A stretch of DNA of 64,000 nt from CADEEN01 sp963738425. Its GTDB lineage: Bacteria; Pseudomonadota; Gammaproteobacteria; Burkholderiales; Burkholderiaceae_C. The stretch covers positions 1 to 64,000 of the forward strand of contig CAVTWT010000037.1 of assembly GCA_963738425.1 (NCBI GenBank), in the 5' to 3' direction. Both the position numbers and the translations under genes were made by a program. Of this stretch, positions 55,378 through 63,832 are shown piece by piece. Numbering within the stretch: position 1 is the first letter of the stretch; every line of letters starts with the position of its first letter. Under the pieces are notes generated by a model that saw only the letters and a program-made list of their open reading frames with translations, made no database searches and was not told the origin of the DNA.

Positions 55378-55410
55378 GCGCGCAGTCGTCGAACGGCGAC
55401 TGCGCGCTTT
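55378..55410 (+). terminator. Terminator-like hairpin
   Basis: Perfect 11-bp arms GCGCGCAGTCG (55378-55388) and CGACTGCGCGC (55397-55407) enclose an 8-base loop and are followed by TTT. It ends the transcript of the low-complexity protein gene. Confidence 0.7.
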
Positions 55411-55442
55411 CCGTTGATGCGCGGCAAGCGGAGGACGCGTCG

Positions 55443-56177
55443 ATGACGATGAACGACTCGCAGAAGAAGGAATTGCGCGACGGCGTGCTGCAGGGCGCCG
55501 CGATCGCAGCGCTGGTGCTGGCCCTCGGCGCCGCGCTGCTGGGTTGGTATCGGCCCGCGCCATCGCCGGCACGCCCCGCCGCGCCCGGCCCGGCGCTGGC
55601 CGTGCCGCGCAGCGCCGACTTCGGCGCGACAACGGCGCCGGCCGATGTGCGCACGGTAGCCGCATGGGTTGTCGGCAGCGGCGATGCGGCGGCAGCGCCG
55701 TTCGCGCTGATCGACAAGCGGCGTACGCACCTCTACGTCTTCGATGCCCACGGCCGTCTGCGCGGCGACACGCCGGTGCTGCTGGGCTACGCGTCCGGCG
55801 ATGACAGCGTGCCGGGCATCGGCCAGCGTCCGATCGAGCAGGTGCGCCCGAGCGAGCGCACCACCCCTGCCGGACGTTTCGACGTGGCCTCCGGTCGCAA
55901 TCTGCTGAACGAGGACGTGATCTGGGTCGACTACCAGGCCGCGGTGTCGATGCACCGCGTTCGCGCCACCGAGCCGCGCGAGCACCGGCTGGAGCGCCTG
56001 GCCACGCCGACCCCCGCCGACAACCGCATCAGCTATGGCTGCATCAACGTGCCGGTTGGTTTCTTCGACGCCGTGGTCTGGCCGACCCTGGGCCAGCGGC
56101 GCGCTGTGGTCTACGTGCTGCCCGAGGTCAAGCCGCTGCACCAGGTCTTCCCGGCCGCGGTCACGCCGCTGGTCTGA
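55443..56177 (+). CDS. L,D-transpeptidase-family (YkuD) protein
   Basis: The 244-residue protein has one N-terminal membrane anchor (about residues 18-36) and a periplasmic YkuD-like domain. The catalytic Cys200 lies in ISYGCINVPVGFF, and FALIDKRRTHLYVFDAHG plus ERTTPAGRFDV are typical. Such enzymes make 3-3 cross-links or attach proteins to peptidoglycan. The canonical His (HG) motif is replaced by MHRVRA, so activity should not be assumed. Confidence 0.8.
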   Translation: MTMNDSQKKELRDGVLQGAAIAALVLALGAALLGWYRPAPSPARPAAPGPALAVPRSADFGATTAPADVRTVAAWVVGSGDAAAAPFALIDKRRTHLYVFDAHGRLRGDTPVLLGYASGDDSVPGIGQRPIEQVRPSERTTPAGRFDVASGRNLLNEDVIWVDYQAAVSMHRVRATEPREHRLERLATPTPADNRISYGCINVPVGFFDAVVWPTLGQRRAVVYVLPEVKPLHQVFPAAVTPLV

Positions 56178-56183
56178 ACGCGC

Positions 56184-56672
56184 TCAGCGCGTGGACCAGA
56201 AGCCGCGGTGCAGTGCGGCGATCTCGTCTTCCACCGCGGCCACCGGCCCGATGACCTCGATCGCTTTCTGCCCGCGCGCGAACACATCGCGGCAGGGCAG
56301 GTCGAGCGTCGGGTTCTCGGCGTGGCTGCCGGTCAGCGCCAGCAGCCGCTGCTCGGCGAGGCCGTAGACCAGGCGTCCGATGTGCGCCCAGTACTGCGTG
56401 CCGGCGCACATCGCGCACGGCTCGACAGTGGTCACCAATGTGCAGTCCCACAGCGTTGCTGCGTCGAAGCGCTGCACGGCCGCGCGCGCGAGTTCGGATT
56501 CGGCGTGGCGCACGGTGTCGACGTTGCCTTGCTCGAGCAGCACCGTGGCGCCGTCTGCGGCCAGCAGCAGCGCGCCGAACGGGTGGCGGCCAGCCTGCAG
56601 CGCCGCCTGCGCCACCGCGTTGGCGCGGCGCAGCGCGGCAATGACTTGGCTTTCGGTCAACGCGGCTCGCAT
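56184..56672 (-). CDS. Nucleoside/nucleobase deaminase (CMP/dCMP-type zinc fold)
   Basis: The 162-residue protein has the zinc motifs HAESELARAAV (HAE with the catalytic Glu) and TVEPCAMCAGTQYW (PCxxC). These identify the cytidine-deaminase superfamily; guanine deaminase-like or tRNA-adenosine deaminase-like substrates are possible. Overall it is closest in pattern to GuaD-like nucleoside deaminases. Confidence 0.85.
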   Translation of the reverse strand: MRAALTESQVIAALRRANAVAQAALQAGRHPFGALLLAADGATVLLEQGNVDTVRHAESELARAAVQRFDAATLWDCTLVTTVEPCAMCAGTQYWAHIGRLVYGLAEQRLLALTGSHAENPTLDLPCRDVFARGQKAIEVIGPVAAVEDEIAALHRGFWSTR

Positions 56673-56771
56673 GCGGTCGCTTATAGCGCACCGGCGGGTG
56701 CCAGCGTGCGATACGGCGCGACCCGGTGCGCCGGGCGGCTAGGGCGGCAAGGCACACTCGCGCCTCGACAC

Positions 56772-57548
56772 ATGGATGCCAACCACATCGCCGAATGGCC
56801 CGCCGCCGCCGTTGCGCTCGGCGGCGTGGCGTACTTCGCCGCCATCTACCTCGTCGCTGCGCTGGTCGCCGGCGGCGTGCGAGGCGCGCTGCTGCGCAGC
56901 GGGCGCGGCCGGCTGCTCGACGCGCGCCAGGTGCCCGCCGACCAGGTGGCGCGCGAGCAGCGCCAGAGTGCGTCTTCGATCCTGATCTTCGGCGTCGGCC
57001 TGCTGCTGCCGTGGTGGATGCTGGTGCACGGCTGGGCCACGGTGCACCCCAGCAGCCCGCCGCTGCGCGTGGCGCTCGAACTGCTGGCGCTGCTGGTCTG
57101 GAACGACATCCACTTCTACGCCGTGCACCGCACGCTGCACCACCCGCGACTGCTGCGTGCGGTGCACGCGGCGCACCACCGCTCGGTCGTCACCACGCCC
57201 TGGTCGACCTACGCCTTCCATCCAGTCGAGGCGCTGCTGCTCGGCGGCGTGCTGCTGCCGCCGATGCTGGTGTGGTCCTTCACGCCGGTGGCGCTGGTGC
57301 TGCTGCCGATCCTGTCGCTGACCTACAACGTCGTCGGCCACAGCAACTGTCGCGCGTTGCCCAAGCGCTGGCGCTGGCTGTCGAACGCCCAGGATCACCA
57401 TCTGCACCACGCCTGCCACCGCGGCAACTACGGCTTCCTGTTCACGTTCATGGACCGGCTGCTGGGCACGCAGCTGCCGCACGACGCGGCGCAGGCGGTG
57501 ATCGCGGCCGGCCTGGCGCGTGAGGCGCGGCGCGCGGGGACGCCATGA
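56772..57548 (+). CDS. Sterol desaturase / fatty acid hydroxylase family protein
   Basis: The 258-residue membrane diiron enzyme has four hydrophobic helices and the three histidine boxes HRTLHH, HAAHHRS and HHLHHA. It probably hydroxylates or desaturates a lipid. It is first in a run of lipid genes, joined to the desaturase by a repeat-encoded linker ORF with ATGA overlaps at both ends. Confidence 0.87.
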   Translation: MDANHIAEWPAAAVALGGVAYFAAIYLVAALVAGGVRGALLRSGRGRLLDARQVPADQVAREQRQSASSILIFGVGLLLPWWMLVHGWATVHPSSPPLRVALELLALLVWNDIHFYAVHRTLHHPRLLRAVHAAHHRSVVTTPWSTYAFHPVEALLLGGVLLPPMLVWSFTPVALVLLPILSLTYNVVGHSNCRALPKRWRWLSNAQDHHLHHACHRGNYGFLFTFMDRLLGTQLPHDAAQAVIAAGLAREARRAGTP

Positions 57549-57678
57549 GCGCGCATGGCCGCTCCAAAGCGCTCATACCGAATCCCTTCAAGGGCGAAGG
57601 TACTCCAGTGAGCGCCCCCGCCCGGCCGTTCCGAAGGGGGCGCTCCGACCCGCTCGGCGGGACCGCGCGAAGCGAGAG
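57547..57678 (+). repeat. Dispersed hairpin element, copy 10 (desaturase junction)
   Basis: Two hairpins are present: GAGCGC/GCGCTC (57547-57552, 57569-57574) and GAGCGCCCCC/GGGGGCGCTC (57610-57619, 57636-57645), followed by CCGCTCGGCGGGACCGCGCGAAGCG. A 48-codon linker ORF (ATG 57545 to TGA 57689-57691) overlaps the previous stop and the next start, both as ATGA. Confidence 0.65.
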
Positions 57679-57687
57679 GGTGCACCG

Positions 57688-58545
57688 ATGATCCTGCGCC
57701 ACACCCGCGACCTGCAGGGCGTCGCCTACATGGTCGCCGTGCCGGCGCTCGCGGCGTGGCAGTGGCAATACGGCTTCGCGCCGTTGCTCTACGCCGTGAT
57801 GGTGGTGCTGTGGATCGGCATCGGCGTCATCCACCACCACCATGCGCACTTGCCAATGTGGCGCGGGCGCGCGGCGAATCGCACGACCGACCTGCTGCTG
57901 GCGCTGCTCCAGGGCCACCCGACCTACGCCTTCGCGGCCACACACAACGTCAACCACCACCGCCATCGCCACGGCCCCGGCGACTGGGCACGCACCTACC
58001 GCTTTGCCGGCGGCGACAGCAACCACGCGCTCGGCTACCTGCTGCACCCGCTGCAGGCGGCGTGTGCGCTGTACCCGCACTTCCTCGCGCACCTGGCGCG
58101 CATGCAACGCCACCGCCCGGGAGTGTTCCGCTGGGCGCTACTGCAGTACGTGGCCGTGGGCGCGTTGTGGCTTGTGCTGCTGATGCTGGATGCACCCAAG
58201 ACAGGGCTGTACGTGCTGCTGCCGCAGCTCGTTGCGCTGCACGCGCTGCTCGGCGCCAACTACTTCCAGCACGCGCATGCCGACGGCCGCTCGCGCTGGA
58301 ACTATGCGCGCAACTTCACCGGTGCCGTCAACTGGCTGTACTTCAACATCGGTTTTCACACCGCGCACCACGAACGCCCGCGCGAGCACTGGAGCTGCAT
58401 GCCTGAATTGCACCGCAGGCTGCGCGAGCGCGTCGACCCAGCGCTCGAAGAGCGAAGTTTCCTGATCTACCTGCTGCGCGTGATGCTGCTCGGCACGCTC
58501 GTGCCGCGCTTTCGCAGCCGCTCGCTGATGACACCCACTTCCTGA
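57688..58545 (+). CDS. Fatty acid desaturase
   Basis: The 285-residue membrane desaturase has the histidine boxes HHHHAH, HNVNHHRHRH and HTAHHE spaced as in acyl-lipid desaturases, with four membrane helices between. It introduces a double bond in a fatty acyl chain using O2. It sits three bases before the ketosynthase fusion gene. Confidence 0.9.
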   Translation: MILRHTRDLQGVAYMVAVPALAAWQWQYGFAPLLYAVMVVLWIGIGVIHHHHAHLPMWRGRAANRTTDLLLALLQGHPTYAFAATHNVNHHRHRHGPGDWARTYRFAGGDSNHALGYLLHPLQAACALYPHFLAHLARMQRHRPGVFRWALLQYVAVGALWLVLLMLDAPKTGLYVLLPQLVALHALLGANYFQHAHADGRSRWNYARNFTGAVNWLYFNIGFHTAHHERPREHWSCMPELHRRLRERVDPALEERSFLIYLLRVMLLGTLVPRFRSRSLMTPTS

Positions 58546-58548
58546 CCC

Positions 58549-60456
58549 ATGCCCACTCTTTACGACGACGTCTTCATCGCCGGCACCGGCTTGCACCTGC
58601 CCGGTGATCCGGTTGACAACGACGGCATGGATGCTTTCATTGCGCCGCTGAACCGCATCTCGGGCCGCATCAAGCAGCGCATCCTGGCCGAGAACGGTAT
58701 CCGCACGCGCCACTACGCGATCGATACCGACGGCCGCACGCGCGAGAGCAACGCGCAGATGGCCGCCGCCGCGGTGCGCGCCGCGCTCGCCGACGCCAGT
58801 TGCACACTGCAGCAAATCGACCTGCTGGCCTGCGGCACCAGCGGTGGCGACGCGATCATGCCGGGCTTCGCCAACATGGTGCAAGGCGAGCTCGGCGCGC
58901 CGCCGATGCACACCCACACCAGCGTCGGCGTGTGCGCATCGAGCCTGGGTGCGCTGGCCTTTGCCGCTGGGCAGGTGCAGCAGCGCGATGCGCGCCGCGC
59001 GCTGGCGGTGGGCAGCGACCTGCCGTCGCGCATGTTCAAGCGCGAGCGTTTCGCGCCGCGTGGCTACGATGCCGATTTCAACGCCCACTTCCTGCGCTGG
59101 ATGCTGTCCGACGGCGCGGCGGCGCTGGTGCTGTGCCACCGCGATACGCTGCCTGAAGACGACGATGCGCCGCGCCTGCGTCTGAAGTGGGTGCACCAGA
59201 AATCGTTCTCCGGCGACCACCCGGTGTGCATGCAGTTGGGCCTGAACCTCGAAGGCACGCGCAGCTACCTCGACTACGACAGCAGCAGCGCGGCCGAGGC
59301 CGACGGCGCGTTGTCGCTGCGCCAGGACATCCGCCTGCTGCCGAACCTGTTCGACATCGCGATCCATGAGTACGCCGGCCTGGTACAGCAGGGGCTGGTC
59401 GACCCGCAGCGCGTGGACCATTTCCTCTGCCACTACTCGTCGGAGCGTTTTCGTCCCGTCGTCGATGAGCTGATGCAGGCCGCGCAACTGTCGATCCCGC
59501 AGCAGCGCTGGTGGACCAACCTGCACACGCGCGGCAACACCGGCGCGGCCAGCCTGTTCGTGATGCTGTCGGAGTTCGTGCGCACGCGTGAGCTGAAAGA
59601 AGGCGAGCAGATCTTCTGCTTCGTGCCCGAGTCCGGGCGCTTCACGGTGGCGTATGCGTTGTTCGAGGTGGAGCGACCGGCGCGCAGCGCTTCGACAGGC
59701 TCAGCGCGAACGGACCGAGAAGTCCCGCTCGCGCTGAGCCTGTCGAAGCCCATCGACGCGCCCCACGATCCCGCCGCCGCCAGCGATCCGCGCCTGGCGC
59801 GCCTGCTGCAATCGCTGGCCTCCGTGTGGCACGACTACCGCTCAGCCGCGTGGCGGACGCCGCTGGTGCAAGCCATCACAAAGCGCCGCTTCACCAACGA
59901 ACACTACGTGCGCTGGATGGAACACTGGATCCCGCAGGTGCGCGAGGGCAGCCGCTGGATGCGCGAGGCCATCGCCCACATGCGCGCGCCGTATGAGGCG
60001 TTGGGCGCGATCGTCGAGACGCACGCGAGCGAAGAGCAGTTCGACTTCAAGATCCTGTTCGACGACTACCGCAGCGCTGGTGGACAGGCCGAAAGCATCG
60101 ACGCGCTGCGCCGCAACCCGGGCGGCGAGGCGCTGAACGCGTACCTGCACGCGCAGGCCGCCACCGAGAGCCCCGTCGGTCTGCTGGGCGCGATCTACGT
60201 CATCGAAGGCACGGGCCAGCGCATCATCCCCGCGCTGCTGCCGCTGCTGCAGGCGCAGCTGAAGCTGCCGCCCAACGCGTACCGCTTTCTGGCCTACCAC
60301 GGTGCCAACGACGAGAACCACCTCGCGCGCTGGCTGCGCGCGGTGCAACTCGTGCTTGCGGCGGACCCGAGCGGCGCGGCTGATGCCGCGATCGTCGCCA
60401 CCGCGCGCCGCACCGCGCAGCTGTACCTGATGCAGTGGGAAGACGCAAAACAATGA
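58549..60456 (+). CDS. Ketosynthase III fused to a haem-oxygenase-like (HDO-type) domain
   Basis: The 635-residue protein joins two enzymes. Residues 1-378 are a KAS III thiolase fold with Cys129 (GVCASSLGA), His295 (FLCHYSSERF) and Asn330 (RGNTGAASLF). Residues about 410-635 resemble the iron-containing redox / haem-oxygenase-2 family, with an acidic/His cluster (Glu490, His492, Glu495), Glu553 (YVIEGTG) and Asp588/His591 (GANDENHLARW) as candidate diiron ligands. A translated palindromic element forms the linker. It would condense an acyl group and then oxidise a lipid. ATGA overlap with the next gene. Confidence 0.82.
   Translation: MPTLYDDVFIAGTGLHLPGDPVDNDGMDAFIAPLNRISGRIKQRILAENGIRTRHYAIDTDGRTRESNAQMAAAAVRAALADASCTLQQIDLLACGTSGGDAIMPGFANMVQGELGAPPMHTHTSVGVCASSLGALAFAAGQVQQRDARRALAVGSDLPSRMFKRERFAPRGYDADFNAHFLRWMLSDGAAALVLCHRDTLPEDDDAPRLRLKWVHQKSFSGDHPVCMQLGLNLEGTRSYLDYDSSSAAEADGALSLRQDIRLLPNLFDIAIHEYAGLVQQGLVDPQRVDHFLCHYSSERFRPVVDELMQAAQLSIPQQRWWTNLHTRGNTGAASLFVMLSEFVRTRELKEGEQIFCFVPESGRFTVAYALFEVERPARSASTGSARTDREVPLALSLSKPIDAPHDPAAASDPRLARLLQSLASVWHDYRSAAWRTPLVQAITKRRFTNEHYVRWMEHWIPQVREGSRWMREAIAHMRAPYEALGAIVETHASEEQFDFKILFDDYRSAGGQAESIDALRRNPGGEALNAYLHAQAATESPVGLLGAIYVIEGTGQRIIPALLPLLQAQLKLPPNAYRFLAYHGANDENHLARWLRAVQLVLAADPSGAADAAIVATARRTAQLYLMQWEDAKQ
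59689..59749 (+). repeat. Translated palindromic element within the ketosynthase fusion
   Basis: Arms of 25 bases (59689-59713 and 59725-59749) pair with one mismatch around an 11-base loop. The arm core TTCGACAGGCTCAG is a widespread proteobacterial palindrome. The element is in frame and encodes about 21 residues between the two enzyme domains. Confidence 0.85.
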
Positions 60457-61331
60457 AGACCCTGCCCAACTTCATCCTCGACGAGCACAACCCGGCCGAT
60501 CCGAGCCCGTGGCTGGCGCTGTACCTGGACACCAGCTCGCCGTTGTCCGACGAGATCAAGCAGGCCTGGCTGACCGACTCGGCCACGCCTTCGCGCCAGT
60601 TCCTGATGCCGATCGTGCGGCCGCTGGCGCGCGCGGCCATCGTGCTTTTCCAGCTCGTCAAGGCCGTACTGCCCAAGGGTTGGCAGGCGCCCGTGTTCCT
60701 GCATCGCATCCTGGCCGAGGGCTTGAAGATGTGGGTCACGCCGCAGGCCAACTGGATGATCCTGCGCCACTTCCATTTCGGCAGCGACATCCTGGCCTTC
60801 ATCGCCGCCAATGCCGGCGTCAGGATCCCGTCGCGCCCGCTGCGGCCGATGACGCTCGACGACCTGAAGGACAACCTGTTCGTCCAGCACGACCTGAACC
60901 TCTTCAACTTCGTCATCTACCTGAACCGCGCGCTGCAGGACCAGGGGCGCAGCAACGTCGAACCGCCGCCGCAGCTGGATCTGTCGATGGTCAACCCATG
61001 CCCGGTGAAGCTCGCAGACATGCCGCACGGCAAGCTCAACTTCATCGACCTGCAGACCGCGATCGAGATCTTCACGCCGACCTACCAGCTGCTGCTGACC
61101 GACAACGATTTCTGGCGCGCCAGCAACTCGCTGCAGTTGGACGAGACGATCGGCGTGTACTGCGCCAGGCTCACCGGGCTGCCCGAACACCTGGTGATGC
61201 TGAACAACAAACACCCGCTGGTGCCCGAGAGCACGCTGCGCGCCGGTTACCGGCTGGTGCTGCACGGTCTGTCGACCGAGATGCTGCATGGGTTGCTGCT
61301 GCAGTTGAAGGCACAGCAAGCAGCGGGCTGA
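60453..61331 (+). CDS. Conserved protein of the ketosynthase-HDO cluster, unknown
   Basis: The 292-residue protein has a hydrophobic segment near residues 55-75 (MPIVRPLARAAIVLFQLVK) and conserved aromatic and His residues (TPQANWMILRHFHFGSD, DNLFVQHDLNLFNFVIYLN). I do not recognise a characterised family. ATGA overlap with the fusion gene shows it is co-translated and probably acts in the same pathway. Confidence 0.7.
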   Translation: MKTLPNFILDEHNPADPSPWLALYLDTSSPLSDEIKQAWLTDSATPSRQFLMPIVRPLARAAIVLFQLVKAVLPKGWQAPVFLHRILAEGLKMWVTPQANWMILRHFHFGSDILAFIAANAGVRIPSRPLRPMTLDDLKDNLFVQHDLNLFNFVIYLNRALQDQGRSNVEPPPQLDLSMVNPCPVKLADMPHGKLNFIDLQTAIEIFTPTYQLLLTDNDFWRASNSLQLDETIGVYCARLTGLPEHLVMLNNKHPLVPESTLRAGYRLVLHGLSTEMLHGLLLQLKAQQAAG

Positions 61332-61343
61332 GGGGAGCAACGC

Positions 61344-62000
61344 TCACGACCGGCCGGCGGCATCCGTGGCAATCGCCTTCATGACGAGATCGGCCATCGA
61401 TGCGGCCTCGTCGGATGTTTGCTCGCGCAGCCCGCGCACCGTGCCGAGCCGGTCCGGCATGGATTCGTCCTGGCTGGCCTTGAGCTTTGCTTCGAGCCGG
61501 TCGATGGGGATCTCGATGCCGACGATCGCGCGCAGCAGCTTGTCGATGTACGAAGAAGGCGCGTCGGCGACGTGCCATGGCACGGCCCGGCGGCCCTCAT
61601 GCTCGGCCGTGAGCCGCTCCAGCATGTCGAGCAGCCAGTCGCGGTCCTCGATCGCCCGCGCCACACCGTGCGCGTGGGCCACCACGTAGTTCCAGGTCGG
61701 CACGACCCTGCCGTGCTCGGTCTTGCCCGGGTACCAGCCCGGCGTGATGTAGGCCTGCGGCCCCTGGAACATCACCAGCGACGGCGTGGCCGGGCCGAGC
61801 TCGCGCCAGACGGTGTTGGCGCGGGAGACATGGCCGATCAGCGTGCCGAGCGGCCCCCGGCTGCGATCGAGCAAGAAGGGCAGGTGATTCGCGACGAGGC
61901 CTTCGCGGCCGTGGCACACCCAGGCGCCCAGTGGGTGGGATGCCATCAGCGCATGGATGGCCTCACGGTCATCGAGCCGGTGCTGCGGGTTGATGTACAC
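61344..62000 (-). CDS. paiB: FMN-binding negative transcriptional regulator (PaiB-like)
   Basis: The 218-residue protein opens MYINPQHRLDDREAIHALM and has HLPFLLDRSRGPLGTLIGHV, GPQAYITPGWYPGKTEHGRVVPTWNY, all diagnostic of PaiB, a split-barrel flavin-binding regulator. It converges with the lipid cluster and precedes argO on the same strand. Confidence 0.92.
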   Translation of the reverse strand: MYINPQHRLDDREAIHALMASHPLGAWVCHGREGLVANHLPFLLDRSRGPLGTLIGHVSRANTVWRELGPATPSLVMFQGPQAYITPGWYPGKTEHGRVVPTWNYVVAHAHGVARAIEDRDWLLDMLERLTAEHEGRRAVPWHVADAPSSYIDKLLRAIVGIEIPIDRLEAKLKASQDESMPDRLGTVRGLREQTSDEAASMADLVMKAIATDAAGRS

Positions 62001-62009
62001 GACCGGCCC

Positions 62010-62657
62010 TCAGAGTCCGGTGAGGGCGTGGCGCACCAGCAGCGCCGACAGCATCAACATGGTCCCGCCGATCAGGCCGTCCAGCACCTGCCAAGCCTTC
62101 GGCCGGCCGAACCAGGGGGCCAGCCAGCGGGCGCCATAGCCCAGCAGCGCAAACCAGACCAGGCTGGCGCAGCTGGCACCGGCGATGAACCAGCCGCGCA
62201 GCGCCGCCGGCTGCTGCGCGCCGATGCTGCCCACCAGCAGCACCGTGTCCAGGTAGACATGGGGATTGAGCAGCGTGAAGGCGGCGGCCTGCGCCACGGC
62301 GGCGCCGCGGCGCAGACCCTCGCCGCCGGCGGCCGCCGTCAGCCGGTGCGCGTGCCGCGCGCGGTGCAAGGCCCGCACACCGTAGACCGCCAGGAAGACG
62401 GCGCCGACCCATGCCAGGGCCCGCGCCAGGCCGGGGCTTTGCCCCAGGGCCTGCGCCATGCCCAGCACCCCCGCGGCGATGAGGACGGCGTCCGCCACCG
62501 CACAGAACAGCACCACGCTGCCCACATGCTCGCTGCGCAGGCCCTGGCGCAGCACGAAGGCGTTCTGCGCGCCGATGGCCACGATCAGCCCGAAGCTCAG
62601 GGCCAGGCCCTGGACGAACACCGGGACGGCGGTTGAAGCGATGTCGGTCAAGCTCAT
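62010..62657 (-). CDS. argO: LysE/ArgO-type amino-acid exporter
   Basis: The 215-residue inner-membrane protein has six helices and the LysE family segments FGLIVAIGAQNAFVLRQGL and AFTLLNPHVYLDTVLLVGS. It exports arginine or lysine. It is divergent from an ArgP-type regulator, the standard pairing. Start ATG 62657. Confidence 0.92.
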   Translation of the reverse strand: MSLTDIASTAVPVFVQGLALSFGLIVAIGAQNAFVLRQGLRSEHVGSVVLFCAVADAVLIAAGVLGMAQALGQSPGLARALAWVGAVFLAVYGVRALHRARHAHRLTAAAGGEGLRRGAAVAQAAAFTLLNPHVYLDTVLLVGSIGAQQPAALRGWFIAGASCASLVWFALLGYGARWLAPWFGRPKAWQVLDGLIGGTMLMLSALLVRHALTGL

Positions 62658-62733
62658 GGTGGCGCCAGCTTGCCAGTCGCAGCACATGAAGACAAACTAA
62701 CTTCACTTATGTCGATGCAGGAAAACTAATCTG

Positions 62734-63630
62734 ATGCTGGACTACTCGGCGCTCTCCGCGCTGGCGGCGGTCGTGCGCGAAGGAAGCTTCGAGCGCGCGG
62801 CCCTCGCACTGCACGTGACGCCCTCAGCGGTGTCCCAGCGCATCCGTTCGCTCGAGGAGCGCATGGGCTGCGCGCTGGTGGTGCGCGAGCAACCTTGCCG
62901 TGCCACCGAAGCGGGCCGCCGCCTGTGCCAGCACGTGGACCGCGTGCGGCTGCTGGAGCAGGAGCTGCAAGGCACGCTGCCGGCGCTGGCGCCGACGGGC
63001 ATCGCCCGCGTGGCGCTGCCCGTCGCGGTGAATGCCGACAGCCTGGCCACATGGTTCGCCCCGGCCCTGGCGGCCTTCGCGGCCGAGGCGCCTGTGCTGG
63101 TGGATGTGTCGGTGGACGACCAGGACCACACCACCGAGTGGCTGCGCAGCGGCGCCGTGCTGGCCGCCGTGACGGGCACCGCCCGCCCGGCCACGGGGTG
63201 CAACAGCCGGCCGCTGGGCGCCATGCGCTACATCGCGGCCGCCAGCCCGTCATTCGTGGTGCGCCACTTCGCTGGCGGTGTCGGGGCGGGCAGCCTGGCG
63301 CAGGCGCCCAGCCTGGTGTTCAACACCAAGGACGAGCTGCAGGCCCGCTGGGCGCGACGCCTGTGCCACAGGCATGTCGAGCTGCCGCGGCACACGTTGC
63401 CGTCACCGCAGGCGTTCGTCACCGCCGCCGTGGCCGGCATGGGCTGGGGCCTGCAGCCGCAGACCCTGATCGCCACTCAGCTGAAGGACGGTTCGCTCGT
63501 CGAGCTGGTGCCCGATGCGCCGCTGGACGTGCCGCTGTACTGGCAGCACGCGCGCGCGGCGTCGGCATTGCTCGACGGATTGGGCCGCGTGGTGGTGTCC
63601 GCCGCCGGTCGCACTCTGATGCCCGCGTGA
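62734..63630 (+). CDS. argP: LysR-family regulator ArgP (IciA)
   Basis: The 298-residue regulator opens MLDYSALSALAAVVREGSFE with the helix-turn-helix LHVTPSAVSQRIRSLEER, the ArgP pattern. It activates argO in response to basic amino acids. The 76-bp intergenic region (62658-62733) is AT-rich and is the likely binding site. Confidence 0.9.
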   Translation: MLDYSALSALAAVVREGSFERAALALHVTPSAVSQRIRSLEERMGCALVVREQPCRATEAGRRLCQHVDRVRLLEQELQGTLPALAPTGIARVALPVAVNADSLATWFAPALAAFAAEAPVLVDVSVDDQDHTTEWLRSGAVLAAVTGTARPATGCNSRPLGAMRYIAAASPSFVVRHFAGGVGAGSLAQAPSLVFNTKDELQARWARRLCHRHVELPRHTLPSPQAFVTAAVAGMGWGLQPQTLIATQLKDGSLVELVPDAPLDVPLYWQHARAASALLDGLGRVVVSAAGRTLMPA

Positions 63631-63636
63631 ACGCGC

Positions 63637-63717
63637 CTACGACCGTCCGGGCACGACTGCAGGCTTGCGCCCTGACAAGGCACGCACGCTCACCAGCGCG
63701 ATGCCTGCCAGCACCAT
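63637..63717 (-). pseudogene. Possible C-terminal remnant of a membrane transporter
   Basis: On the minus strand the frame reads DFVAGSVMVLAGIALVSVRA and then SGRKPAVVPGRS before a TAG at 63639-63637. This hydrophobic end resembles the last helix of an EamA/DMT-type exporter. The upstream part of such a gene is missing and replaced by unrelated sequence. The call is tentative. Confidence 0.35.
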
Positions 63718-63832
63718 GACGCTGCCGGCGACGAAGTCGCGGCAGCCGGCACCGTCGGCTCAAGAAGAGTGCGCGGCCTGGCAAGAACTGGCGCGCGGCA
63801 TTTCTCGCGTGCTCGTTGGGCTACTGTCGAAA

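Noticed and set aside
58549..60456. Ketosynthase-HDO fusion as an artefact of a frameshift between two genes
   Set aside because: Both domains are in one frame without any correction, and the linker is an intact in-frame element; the insertion pattern seen elsewhere is absent here.
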